Shown here one piece after another: positions 1 to 5,750 of a stretch of DNA of 34,853 nt; position 1 is the first letter of the stretch; each line of letters begins with the position of its first letter. Made by a program: the position numbers and the translations under genes. The stretch spans positions 1 through 34,853 of the IMG/VR virus record IMGVR_UViG_3300037502_000794; one strand, written 5' to 3'. Origin of the DNA: a virus. The notes under the pieces are model-generated. The model did no database searches, had not been told where the DNA came from, and was given only the letters and a program-made list of their open reading frames with translations.

Positions 1-183
1 TATTCATAATCATTGGCCCAATGCACCTGTTTCACAGGCTCGGGCTTGATGCGGAAGATGTAACGGAACTCTTCAAATGGCGATACCCATTCTCCCTTTT
101 TGCGGGTGGGTCTCCATGTTTCGCCATCCCACACTTCGATAATCTTCCCATAATGGAAAGCCACCAGCAGCCTGCCCTTTTCA
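1..183. repeat. Terminal direct repeat, left copy
   Basis: These 183 bases recur at 34671-34853. The only difference is A at 56 against G at 34726. The repeat ends inside a gene that reads continuously through the join, so it looks like the overlap of a circular assembly (unit 34,670 bp) rather than a natural end. The single mismatch may be population variation or an assembly error. Confidence 0.95.
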
Positions 184-233
184 TCGTCAGTCAGGTCGTT
201 CCAGATGCGCTTGTCTTCGTTCAGAAACTCCAT
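1..233 (-). CDS. Hypothetical protein, 5' part of junction-spanning gene
   Basis: I do not recognise this protein. The start is ATG at 233, preceded by GAGGAGAAGTGAC, a strong ribosome binding site, and one base after the stop of the 27-residue ORF upstream. The reading frame runs off the left edge and continues in the right-hand repeat copy to a stop at 34544, giving about 119 residues. A shorter start (GTG at 164, equal to 34834) would lose 23 residues and has no comparable binding site. The protein is rich in Trp, Tyr and charged residues and has no membrane segment. It belongs to the leftward early operon. Confidence 0.75.
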   Translation of the reverse strand, partial: MEFLNEDKRIWNDLTDDEKGRLLVAFHYGKIIEVWDGETWRPTRKKGEWVSPFEEFRYIFRIKPEPVKQVHWANDYE

Positions 234-234
234 G

Positions 235-318
235 TCACTTCTCCTCTCTTTTCCACTTGCGAAAAACCGCCCTGAAAGCCTCGGTCACGGCGCGCTCGAC
301 TTCTTCTTCGGTGATCAT
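235..318 (-). CDS. 27-residue hypothetical protein
   Basis: This very short ORF encodes a charged peptide starting MITEEEVERA and ending RKWKREEK. It is easily missed but well supported by context. Its ATG at 318 overlaps the upstream stop as ATGA, a GGAAGGTG binding site lies in front, and its TGA at 235 is one base from the next start at 233. It is probably a single amphipathic helix. Its function is unknown, and it may act mainly as a translational coupling link. Confidence 0.5.
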   Translation of the reverse strand: MITEEEVERAVTEAFRAVFRKWKREEK

Positions 319-536
319 GGCTGCACCTTCCGCGTCAAGTTGTCCGGCCTCGGCGGCGGCACAGGCACGGGTTCACGCAGAGCGACAGGTTCGCATCTGA
401 CCACCGCTCCGGGGTCTTCGTCGGCTATGATGTCCATCGCTGCCCGGCAGTGAGACATCTCGGCGTACATTCCAACATACCCATCCCACGATGGCGACAT
501 CGCCACGCTGAGAATGGTCACGGTCAATATTGACAT
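315..536 (-). CDS. Small hypothetical protein with hydrophobic N-terminus
   Basis: This is a 73-residue protein. ATG at 536 was chosen because GAGAGGA lies directly upstream, rather than the longer low-complexity extension to 638. The N-terminus (MSILTVTILSVAM) is hydrophobic and could be a short membrane anchor or signal sequence without a charged n-region. The C-terminus is proline-rich (PVPVPPPRP). It starts just inside the end of the 47-residue ORF and ends with an ATGA overlap to the 27-residue ORF. No family was recognised. Confidence 0.6.
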   Translation of the reverse strand: MSILTVTILSVAMSPSWDGYVGMYAEMSHCRAAMDIIADEDPGAVVRCEPVALREPVPVPPPRPDNLTRKVQP

Positions 537-667
537 TCCTCTCCCCTCCCATATGCAGGCTTCGACATCTCTCGCTTCGGAGGCTTCGGCTTTGGCGGTT
601 GCGTCAGCCCCTGCTCCTTCAGCTCCTGCTCCAGCCACGGGGGCAGCGGCTCTTCATACGTCGCCAT
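524..667 (-). CDS. 47-residue proline/lysine-rich hypothetical protein
   Basis: This small ORF starts at ATG 667, overlapping the end of the preceding gene by 14 bases, and stops at 524, overlapping the next start at 536. The peptide begins MATYEEPLPPWLEQELKEQG and continues with a PPKPKPPKR stretch. It fills what would otherwise be a 117-base hole in a tightly packed operon, which is the main reason to believe it. The binding site is weak (GGACA). Its function is unknown. Confidence 0.5.
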   Translation of the reverse strand: MATYEEPLPPWLEQELKEQGLTQPPKPKPPKREMSKPAYGRGEECQY

Positions 668-845
668 TGTCCAAAGGCTCCTGCGCCTTGCTCTGAGCTA
701 TACGCACGAGATTGATGATCTCACCGGCACGCTCCATGTTCCACCGATGGCCGCTCGTCGCGTCGTTCCGTATGATCTCAGCCACCCGCTCGATCCGCAT
801 CAGAACCGGCAGCACGTCCTCGCTCCACTTAGCCACTGAATCCAT
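654..845 (-). CDS. 63-residue hypothetical protein
   Basis: ATG at 845 was chosen because AGAGGG lies immediately before it. The in-frame extension to 908 lies inside the preceding coiled-coil gene. The protein (MDSVAKWSEDVLPVLMRIER...) looks like two or three helices with no cysteines or membrane segment. It overlaps the upstream gene by 17 bases and the next ORF by 14. No family was recognised. Confidence 0.55.
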   Translation of the reverse strand: MDSVAKWSEDVLPVLMRIERVAEIIRNDATSGHRWNMERAGEIINLVRIAQSKAQEPLDNGDV

Positions 846-996
846 CCCTCTGTTGCAACAGCATCCGCAGTCTCTCCAGATCCAACGTGAGTTGACGCTT
901 GTCTTCACTCAGTTCCTTGACGAGGCTTGTGAGCCTCGCCAGTTCGTTACGCTGCTTCGCCAGCTTCGACCGCATGGCGGCATCTTCGTCGGTCAT
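829..996 (-). CDS. 55-residue coiled-coil protein
   Basis: This short ORF starts at ATG 996, joined to the upstream gene by an ATGA overlap, and stops at 829. Nearly the whole protein shows heptad-like spacing of Leu and Val (KLAKQRNELARLTSLVKELS, then LTLDLERLRMLLQQR), which predicts a coiled coil. It is probably a small oligomeric accessory or regulatory protein. Context and composition both support it, but the function is not known. Confidence 0.6.
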   Translation of the reverse strand: MTDEDAAMRSKLAKQRNELARLTSLVKELSEDKRQLTLDLERLRMLLQQRDGFSG

Positions 997-1265
997 TCGA
1001 TTCTCCAAACTCGGAGTTCAGCTTTGCTTTTGTTGGTTCGCGTTGCGAACTTGCGCTTGAGCCTCTTGGCCAATACCATCGCACTTGCACGAATATTGAT
1101 GACCAGCCTGTTAAAGGTATCCGGGCTAGACTTGAATATGGCGCACTCACCGACCTTCATGGTCTCGGCCCACACATGCACGCGCGGACGCCCAACTGAC
1201 CTGCCACTGCTACGCTTCTTCTTCTCGAACGGGATGCCCTTCTTGATCTCGACCGTGTATTCCAT
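993..1265 (-). CDS. 90-residue basic hypothetical protein
   Basis: ATG at 1265 follows the upstream TAA by one base and is preceded by GGGGAAGAG. The protein is strongly basic, with an Arg/Lys/Ser-rich stretch around residues 15-28 (KKKRSSGRSVGRPR) and a basic helical C-terminal third (NIRASAMVLAKRLKRKF). This composition suggests nucleic acid binding. The middle (VGECAIFKSSPDTFNRL) resembles small phage proteins with an HTH-like C-terminus, but I cannot name a family. Confidence 0.6.
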   Translation of the reverse strand: MEYTVEIKKGIPFEKKKRSSGRSVGRPRVHVWAETMKVGECAIFKSSPDTFNRLVINIRASAMVLAKRLKRKFATRTNKSKAELRVWRIE

Positions 1266-1266
1266 G

Positions 1267-1548
1267 TTACTCTTCCCCTTTCTTTTCCATTTCAAGCAGA
1301 TACACTGCAATGATGATGTAGTTCGCCGCGTCCATGAGATGGTCCTTGTGGTATCCGCCACTCTCCATGCGCGCCAGCTTCGCCTCTGCCATCAGCAGAG
1401 ATGCTTCCCAAGGCTGGACATCGAACATGGTTACATGACGGAACCTCTCAGCCATTACGCTGAACGTATTTCGCAAGTCCCCGTGCGTCGTCGCCCGGTC
1501 CGCTATGATCGCCTTGAGTTCGTCGTGTAAGTCTGTAAGTTTCAACAA
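1267..1548 (-). CDS. DUF6378-like phage protein
   Basis: The pattern THGD near residue 20, then KLAR and a later DAANYIIIAVYLLE helix, matches the phage family DUF6378 (HGD, K-L-x-R, D-x-x-D-A-x-x-Y). The usual start codon is absent. The best start is TTG at 1548 or the adjacent TTG at 1545, because GGAGG lies at 1553-1557; an upstream GTG at 1578 has no binding site. The function of the family is unknown. Its all-helical fold with conserved acidic residues has suggested nucleotide-metabolism roles, which I cannot confirm here. The first 100 bases overlap the preceding zinc-ribbon ORF. Confidence 0.7.
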   Translation of the reverse strand: MLKLTDLHDELKAIIADRATTHGDLRNTFSVMAERFRHVTMFDVQPWEASLLMAEAKLARMESGGYHKDHLMDAANYIIIAVYLLEMEKKGEE

Positions 1549-1681
1549 GTTTCCTCCAGCATTCGTCGTTCCCAACACACACCACTTGCCTCGCGGCTGT
1601 GATGCCCCACCCCACCCCGAACTGGTCGTAGACCTCTCCGCAGTGAGCGCAGTAGACGTGGCTTGCCTTACGCTTGCCCAT
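1448..1681 (-). CDS. Zinc-ribbon-like small protein
   Basis: This is a 77-residue ORF from ATG 1681. Residues near 12 (YCAHCG) and near 37 (VCVGNDEC) supply the two cysteine pairs of a possible zinc ribbon. It overlaps the end of the upstream zinc protein by 14 bases. The C-terminal third overlaps the DUF6378 gene out of frame and is compositionally odd, so this part may be passenger sequence. Its role is unknown; DNA or RNA binding is plausible. Confidence 0.5.
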   Translation of the reverse strand: MGKRKASHVYCAHCGEVYDQFGVGWGITAARQVVCVGNDECWRKLVETYRLTRRTQGDHSGPGDDARGLAKYVQRNG

Positions 1682-1916
1682 CGTTCTCAAGATCCGGCGC
1701 GTAGAAGCCCCAGCCCTCGCACTGGCCGCAGTCCTCCCAGCCTTCCTCTGTGTTCGTGATCGGATCGCCGCCGAGAAAGATCATCCCTTCCCCGTTGCAA
1801 TGCGTGCAGACCTTGGCAGGGTAGCCGATCCCGTTCGCCAGCATCACCTTGCCGCCGTGCGGGTCCACGCTCATGCCGTCATACCTATACGCCACGGACC
1901 CACCCCATCTGCTCAA
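1668..1916 (-). CDS. DnaJ-type zinc-knuckle protein
   Basis: The protein contains two CxxCxGxG motifs, CTHCNGEG and CGQCEGWG, separated by about 25 residues, the arrangement of DnaJ-like cysteine-rich zinc knuckles. TTG at 1916 is supported by GAGGTGA just upstream and gives 82 residues. ATG at 1874 is the alternative (68 residues) with a weaker binding site, and keeps both motifs. The start overlaps the end of the resolvase-like gene. Such small proteins are common in phage early regions; a specific role is not known. Confidence 0.6.
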   Translation of the reverse strand: MSRWGGSVAYRYDGMSVDPHGGKVMLANGIGYPAKVCTHCNGEGMIFLGGDPITNTEEGWEDCGQCEGWGFYAPDLENDGQA

Positions 1917-2217
1917 TCATCACCTCGAAGCGATCCATCGGGATCACCACCAGCGTCTTCTGGTTGTCGTCACGGACAAACAAGCAATCGGCGTTATCTT
2001 GCGCGAGCGCGTCATAGAGCGTGGTGAAGGATTGCTTGCGGCGCTTGCACTCTGCGATCCACCCGAGCGACGGCCCGATCCGCAGATCGCCAGAGTAGTT
2101 GCCTTTGAGCGCACCGCTCAGTGGTATCCTCTCAGCCTCGCAGCCGATCTGACGCAGCCCGTTGACGATCTCGCGCTCATAGACAGCGCCCTTCACTTTG
2201 GACGACCTACCGCTCAT
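1885..2217 (-). CDS. Holliday-junction-resolvase-like PD-(D/E)XK nuclease
   Basis: This 110-residue protein has the layout of Hjc-type and other small PD-(D/E)XK nucleases: a basic N-terminal helix with glutamate (KGAVYEREIVNGL, Glu14/Glu16), then the catalytic Asp44 in SGDLRIG and the E-x-K core Glu56-Cys-Lys58 in IAECKRRKQSF. Such enzymes cut branched DNA and would resolve recombination or replication intermediates before packaging. It is joined to the HTH gene by an ATGA overlap. Another structure-specific or VRR-like nuclease role is possible. Confidence 0.7.
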   Translation of the reverse strand: MSGRSSKVKGAVYEREIVNGLRQIGCEAERIPLSGALKGNYSGDLRIGPSLGWIAECKRRKQSFTTLYDALAQDNADCLFVRDDNQKTLVVIPMDRFEVMIEQMGWVRGV

Positions 2218-2426
2218 TGCATCCCCATGTAGAAAGAGTCAGCCCGCACCGCGCCCATCGTCAGCGTCTTGATGCGAGACATGTAGCGAGGCGAAGGGAT
2301 CATCCTTTGGGGGTGTCCGACAGGCAAGCACCAACGCCGCACTATCGTAGCATGAGCCGCACCGAGCAGCTTCGCCAGCTTCCCGTAAGTCAGCTTCTTC
2401 TCGATCCTGTAGTCGTTCAGTGTCAT
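2214..2426 (-). CDS. Small helix-turn-helix regulator (Cro/CI-like)
   Basis: ATG at 2426 is preceded by AAGGAGGAC, a strong binding site. The longer ORF to 2504 would run across the divergent promoter. The 70-residue protein has a Cro/XRE-type HTH at about residues 10-33 (LTYGKLAKLLGAAHATIVRR). It is the first gene of the leftward early operon and faces the recombination operon across an 87-bp region that holds a dyad. It probably regulates one or both transcripts, like Cro in lambdoid phages; that role is inferred. Confidence 0.7.
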   Translation of the reverse strand: MTLNDYRIEKKLTYGKLAKLLGAAHATIVRRWCLPVGHPQRMIPSPRYMSRIKTLTMGAVRADSFYMGMQ

Positions 2427-2456
2427 GTCGTCCTCCTTGTGCAATGCTCTCCCATG

Positions 2457-2486
2457 CTTGACGCGATGTGTCAAGAGGGTTATGAA
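2457..2486 (+). promoter_or_regulatory. Sigma70-type promoter with dyad over -35
   Basis: TTGACG at 2458-2463 and TATGAA at 2481-2486 are separated by 17 bases and point into the exonuclease operon. The -35 lies in a perfect 6-bp inverted repeat, CTTGAC-N7-GTCAAG (2457-2475), a candidate operator for the neighbouring HTH protein. Read leftward, the same dyad offers TTGACA at 2474-2469 but no good -10 follows it. Confidence 0.6.
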
Positions 2487-2513
2487 CGAGCATCGAAAGC
2501 GCATGGAGATGGC

Positions 2514-3506
2514 ATGGGACTAGCTGCTAAACCACCGGCATGGGCGGAGCGACACGGCTACTTCTGGCACTCGAACCCATCAGGCCCGGATGGCACCGTC
2601 TTCTTCGAGAAGGCGTTCATGCGTCCAAGGCGGCAATGGGCATGGGCTGTGATTATGGGTGAAGCCGAGGGCGACAAGCAGCTTGCGCAGCAGATCATCG
2701 AGCAGTCTGGCTACTACAAGGACGCGCAGGGGAACAGCATCTACGGCGACAATCCGGCGATGGCGTCTGGCCGCGCTGTGCAGTTCTACACCGACGAGGT
2801 GTTCGTCAAGCAACGCAAGCCCTACGAAGCCTATGCGGACGCCTGCGCCCTGCTCAAGAGTTACCAGCCTGCGCCGTGGCGGGATGTCGATGCGGAGAAT
2901 AGGGTCATCAATCACCGCTTCGAGATGCGCTATGACGAGGAGGGACGTGTTGCCAAGGAAGGCGAAGGCGTCGAGTGCGAGTTTGGTCTGGTCTGCGCGA
3001 ACGCATGGGCTGGCCTCATGGCTGCGAATGGCGACAACGAAGATCTGGAAGGGGAGTGCGAACTCTTCGGCCCATTGCCCGGCTGCGAGATCCCATACTA
3101 CGGCAAGCCCGACTACGGTCGTGGCCGCATCGAACTCAAGACCCAATGGGATACCAGCGTGGCCTCTGGGTCTCCGCGAGCGAACAGCTTGCCCAAGGAG
3201 ATCAAGTCGGGCCACATCACACAGCTTGCGGGATACTGGCATCTGAGCGGCATCGTGCCCAAGATCGTTTACTCGAACCGCCTGAGCTACGTCGTGCTCG
3301 AACCGACCGAGGAGCAACTGCACTACGCCCTCACCGCAATCACCCTTGCTTGCAAGCGCAGGGAGAGGCTACTGATGGTGGCCGAGACGACAGAGGACTT
3401 GCTCCGGCTTACCGATCCGTCATTCGGGGATGCACTCGACTGGCGCGACAGACACCCGTCCATCATGGAGGCAGCGAGGACACTATGGGGAGTGACCAAT
3501 GAGTAA
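2514..3506 (+). CDS. PD-(D/E)XK phage exonuclease (RecB/YqaJ/Cas4-like)
   Basis: This 330-residue protein carries the catalytic set of RecB-family nucleases: Asp200 in GKPDYG, Glu207-Leu-Lys209 in RIELKT and the QxxxY motif (Gln237, Tyr241) of this superfamily. It should resect double-stranded ends to give single strands for the annealing protein next door. ATG at 2514 was chosen because GGAG lies at 2505-2508 and it sits just downstream of the promoter; an in-frame extension upstream crosses that promoter. It is the first gene of the rightward operon, with an 8-base overlap to the next. Confidence 0.8.
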   Translation: MGLAAKPPAWAERHGYFWHSNPSGPDGTVFFEKAFMRPRRQWAWAVIMGEAEGDKQLAQQIIEQSGYYKDAQGNSIYGDNPAMASGRAVQFYTDEVFVKQRKPYEAYADACALLKSYQPAPWRDVDAENRVINHRFEMRYDEEGRVAKEGEGVECEFGLVCANAWAGLMAANGDNEDLEGECELFGPLPGCEIPYYGKPDYGRGRIELKTQWDTSVASGSPRANSLPKEIKSGHITQLAGYWHLSGIVPKIVYSNRLSYVVLEPTEEQLHYALTAITLACKRRERLLMVAETTEDLLRLTDPSFGDALDWRDRHPSIMEAARTLWGVTNE

Positions 3507-4149
3507 TGAACTACACAAGGCGATGTCTGAGGTGAACGACCTCAACAGGTCTCACGGCATCGTCCAGCGCGGCGGCAAGAAATACACAGAGGTATCGGTC
3601 CGCCTCGAAGCCTTTCGCAAACACCTCGGCCTGCAAGCCGGGATCGAGACGCACATCCTCGTTGACACACCCGAGCGCGTCGTCATCAAGGCGCAGATCA
3701 CAGATGCGGTGACCGGCAGGATCATCGGCTCAGGACACGCAGAAGAGTTCCGTGGCAGCAGCAACGTGAACAAGACCAGCGCCATCGAGAACGCGGAAAC
3801 GTCCGCCATTGGACGAGCACTCGCCAGCATCGGTCTGCACGGCGGTAGCTATGCATCTGCGAACGAGATCGCGGCCATACCGAGAAAGGAAAGCGCGCTA
3901 GAAGAACCGCAGAGAACACCCGCGCCAGCCCCTGTCGTTACCGAGGAAGGTAACAAGGTGCGCGCCCGAGCTTGGGTAGCCAAGGCGATGGCCGAGATCA
4001 GCGATTGCACGTCGATCCCCGCTATGCGCGCTTGGGATGGCAAGAACGATGCAGCCGTGGAGCGTCTCCGCGCTGGATACCCCGACCTCTTCAATGACCT
4101 GTTGAACCACTACTCACTCAAGGAAGGAAGCCTAAATGCCGCAGCCTGA
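3499..4149 (+). CDS. Probable Erf/Rad52-like single-strand annealing protein
   Basis: This 216-residue protein sits between an exonuclease and an SSB-like protein, the usual place for a recombinase that anneals single strands. Its conserved core is SAIENAETSAIGRALASIGL (about residues 95-114), followed by an ASANEI motif, a pattern I associate with phage ssDNA-annealing proteins of the Erf/Rad52-like kind. A proline-rich linker (about 138-148) precedes a charged C-terminal helical domain. The start overlaps the upstream stop, with GGAG in front. The family assignment is from pattern and context, not a profile match. Confidence 0.6.
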   Translation: MSNELHKAMSEVNDLNRSHGIVQRGGKKYTEVSVRLEAFRKHLGLQAGIETHILVDTPERVVIKAQITDAVTGRIIGSGHAEEFRGSSNVNKTSAIENAETSAIGRALASIGLHGGSYASANEIAAIPRKESALEEPQRTPAPAPVVTEEGNKVRARAWVAKAMAEISDCTSIPAMRAWDGKNDAAVERLRAGYPDLFNDLLNHYSLKEGSLNAAA

Positions 4150-4483
4150 TCTCGGTGGCAAGTTCACCCTCGACGGAAACCAGTCTCAACTCCGGGCATC
4201 GTGCTGGCTCTCGGCACCGCGCGAGAAGCAGGACGACCCCAAGACGAACGAGATCATCGAGAAGATCCGCAAGGCGATCCTCGAATACAACATCTCGATC
4301 AGCGTGCAGGTATCGGAGATGAGCGGGGAGAGCGCCCGCGACTGGCCCAAGGTAGGCAAGTTCTATCTCTATCCGAACCGGCCCAAGGAAGGATACGCAG
4401 CCATGCCGCAGAAGGCACACGCTCCGTATGTTCCGCCGCCGCCGTCCCTGCGACAAGCCTTCGAGGACGAGATCCCGTTTTAG
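4136..4483 (+). CDS. Single-stranded DNA-binding protein-like
   Basis: The 115-residue protein ends in FEDEIPF, which closely matches the acidic tip of bacterial SSB proteins (DDDIPF) used to recruit partner enzymes. A compact N-terminal domain of about 85 residues could be an OB fold and is joined by a proline-rich linker (VPPPPS). It probably coats single strands made by the exonuclease and cooperates with the annealing protein. The start overlaps the upstream gene by 14 bases, with AAGGAAG in front. Confidence 0.7.
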   Translation: MPQPDLGGKFTLDGNQSQLRASCWLSAPREKQDDPKTNEIIEKIRKAILEYNISISVQVSEMSGESARDWPKVGKFYLYPNRPKEGYAAMPQKAHAPYVPPPPSLRQAFEDEIPF

Positions 4484-4492
4484 GAGTAGCCA

Positions 4493-4681
4493 ATGAATGA
4501 CGACACAGCCCTTGTGAACGTGCAGGAAGCGGCTGAGATCCTATTCGGCAAGGCTAACGTATCTACGCGCCGCAAGGTGTGGTGGATGTGCCGAGAGAAG
4601 ATCCTGCCAAGAGCGTTCCGCATCGGAGAGACCGGCCACTGGATGATACCACGCGCCGATGTCGAAGCCCTGCGTCAGTGA
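4493..4681 (+). CDS. Excisionase/MerR-like HTH protein
   Basis: This 62-residue protein has the layout of small winged-helix excisionase-like DNA-binding proteins: NVQEAAEILFG at the N-terminus, a helix with two tryptophans, then a wing-like GHWMIPRADVEAL. TAGGAGTAGCC lies in front of ATG. With no integrase present it is more likely a transcription regulator or DNA-architecture protein than a true Xis. It is the last gene of the recombination operon, directly before the terminator. Confidence 0.65.
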   Translation: MNDDTALVNVQEAAEILFGKANVSTRRKVWWMCREKILPRAFRIGETGHWMIPRADVEALRQ

Positions 4682-4685
4682 AAAG

Positions 4686-4715
4686 AACCCCCGCCATTGG
4701 CGGGGGTTTTAGTTT
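4686..4715. terminator. Bidirectional Rho-independent terminator
   Basis: A perfect 10-bp stem (4686-4695 with 4699-4708; loop ATT) is followed on the + strand by TTTTAGTTT. On the - strand the same stem is followed by CTTTTC. It can end both the recombination operon and the converging leftward group that stops at 4741. Confidence 0.9.
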
Positions 4716-4735
4716 GCACAGGGAGGAGAACACAC

Positions 4736-4813
4736 ATGCATCAACGCCGGGGAGAGACGGACGCTGACGACTTATCTTTGCGCATCTGCTCGACCTTGGC
4801 AAGTGTCCCGTAG
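4736..4813 (+). CDS. Doubtful 25-residue ORF behind an orphan ribosome binding site
   Basis: GGGAGGAGAACACAC at 4721-4735 is an excellent binding site in front of ATG 4736, but the ORF is only 25 codons, follows a terminator and runs antisense to the end of a leftward gene. The leader resembles those of ardC and the 27-residue membrane protein on the same strand. It may be the relic of a lost gene rather than an active one. Confidence 0.2.
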   Translation: MHQRRGETDADDLSLRICSTLASVP

Positions 4814-4893
4814 ACATATGCATCACGGCGCTCGCCCTTGAGGCCCATCTCTCTAGCCCGAGACATCAGGCTCTTCTTGAGTTTCTCTGGCAT
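4741..4893 (-). CDS. 50-residue basic hypothetical protein
   Basis: ATG at 4893 was chosen because CGAGGATTGAA lies in front and it follows the DUF6321 stop by one base; the longer frame to 4959 is antisense-like low complexity (MRRRRRM). The peptide (MPEKLKKSLMSRAREMGLKG...) is basic and helical, and reads like the small proteins that accompany DUF6321 in phages. It ends against the bidirectional terminator. Its function is unknown. Confidence 0.6.
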   Translation of the reverse strand: MPEKLKKSLMSRAREMGLKGERRDAYVYGTLAKVEQMRKDKSSASVSPRR

Positions 4894-4894
4894 T

Positions 4895-5197
4895 TCAATC
4901 CTCGTTCCGTTTGCTGATAGCTGCTGCCTTGCGCTTCGCATCCGCCTTCGACGACGCACCCCACGCCATCAGCGATTTCAGCAGCCGCGTCGGTCGGCCC
5001 TTCTCATCGCGCTCTGGACCGGGCATCCCACCCATGCGGGCGAGAAAGGATGCGCGGCGCGGGTTGTCGCCGGACTTGACAGGGGCTTTGAGATCGGAGC
5101 CGGGGTTCTCGCGCTCGTAACTGCGACGGCCAGCTTCATTCAGCCCACCGCTCTCGGCCTTGCCTTCCTTGCGCTGCCACGCCGGTGTCTTAGCCAT
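4895..5197 (-). CDS. DUF6321 family phage protein
   Basis: The 100-residue sequence opens MAKTPAWQRKEGKAESGGLN and contains SFLARMGGMPGP and DEKGRPTR, the hallmark pattern of the widespread phage family DUF6321. The C-terminus is Lys/Ala-rich. The function is not established; the family is often near structural or DNA-handling genes and is very basic, which suggests nucleic acid binding. A GGAGAAGAAGAAAG leader supports the start. The gene overlaps the preceding one by 8 bases. Confidence 0.8.
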   Translation of the reverse strand: MAKTPAWQRKEGKAESGGLNEAGRRSYERENPGSDLKAPVKSGDNPRRASFLARMGGMPGPERDEKGRPTRLLKSLMAWGASSKADAKRKAAAISKRNED

Positions 5198-5348
5198 CTT
5201 TCTTCTTCTCCGAGAATCCGCCGACCTTGCGCCTCATCATGCTGTAGGTCTTCGGGTCGATGGTGCTTTCCTTCTTCGAGCGAGAGGTGCCCTCTGCCCG
5301 ACGCTTGTTGATGTTAGCATATAGGCCAGGTTTCACATCAAGCTCCAT
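5190..5348 (-). CDS. 52-residue basic protein of the GLYANI type
   Basis: This short ORF starts at ATG 5348 and overlaps the DUF6321 start. The peptide contains VKPGLYANINKRRAEG and then Lys/Ser-rich sequence. The GLYANIxxKR motif is typical of small phage proteins found next to DUF6321 genes, which supports it strongly. The binding site in front is weak. It is divergent from the PD-(D/E)XK nuclease gene at 5388. Its function is unknown. Confidence 0.7.
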   Translation of the reverse strand: MELDVKPGLYANINKRRAEGTSRSKKESTIDPKTYSMMRRKVGGFSEKKKDG

Positions 5349-5357
5349 GTCTTTGTG

Positions 5358-5385
5358 TTGACACCATTTATCTGCTACCTATAGC
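5358..5385 (+). promoter_or_regulatory. Sigma70-type promoter abutting the nuclease start codon
   Basis: TTGACA at 5358-5363 and TATAGC at 5380-5385 are 16 bases apart. The -10 ends only two bases before ATG 5388, where no ribosome binding site exists, so the message would be leaderless or nearly so. Confidence 0.5.
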
Positions 5386-5387
5386 AC

Positions 5388-5750
5388 ATGACGACGACCG
5401 AGGATACCGGCAGAGCGGGGGAGTATCTCGTGGCTTACCGCCTCGAGGTTGCTGGCGTCCGCACGGTCCACGTCAATTTGGCGGGCCATGATCTTTGGTG
5501 CCACACACCATCCGGCAGGCTCATATCCGTCCAAGTAAAAGCCAGTGCAACGCCATCGGTGCAGGATGACCGCACCTACTACATCTTCTACAATCGGAAC
5601 TCGTTCTGGCAGGCAAACGTCTTCGCTTTCGCCGACATCGACACCGGCCTCGTCATCTTCGAGCCAACTATGTCTAAGCGGAGAAAGATCCAAGTTGATG
5701 CCTTTACCCCAGAGCTGATGCGATCTTCGATAGCACGCTTTTTTTACTGA
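5388..5750 (+). CDS. PD-(D/E)XK endonuclease-like protein (PDDEXK_5 type)
   Basis: The 120-residue protein shows the core of a small PD-(D/E)XK nuclease: Glu12 in GRAGEYLVAYRL, Asp35 in HDLW and Gln49-Val-Lys51 in SVQVKAS, followed by aromatic strands (YYIFYNR, FAFADID). It resembles the PF11645-type endonuclease group. Its target is unknown: homing, host DNA attack, superinfection exclusion and branch resolution are all possible. It is a one-gene unit between convergent lysis genes and a divergent small operon, and its last 47 bases overlap the endolysin gene tail to tail. A downstream GTG with a GGGGGAG site would lose the GxxGE motif, so ATG 5388 is preferred. Confidence 0.65.
   Translation: MTTTEDTGRAGEYLVAYRLEVAGVRTVHVNLAGHDLWCHTPSGRLISVQVKASATPSVQDDRTYYIFYNRNSFWQANVFAFADIDTGLVIFEPTMSKRRKIQVDAFTPELMRSSIARFFY

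Noticed and set aside
2217-2513. N-terminal extension of the exonuclease
   Set aside because: It crosses the divergent promoter and the HTH gene. ATG 2514 has its own GGAG site.
4493-4681. Excisionase as evidence of a temperate phage
   Set aside because: No integrase or attachment site was found, so the protein is treated as a small HTH regulator.
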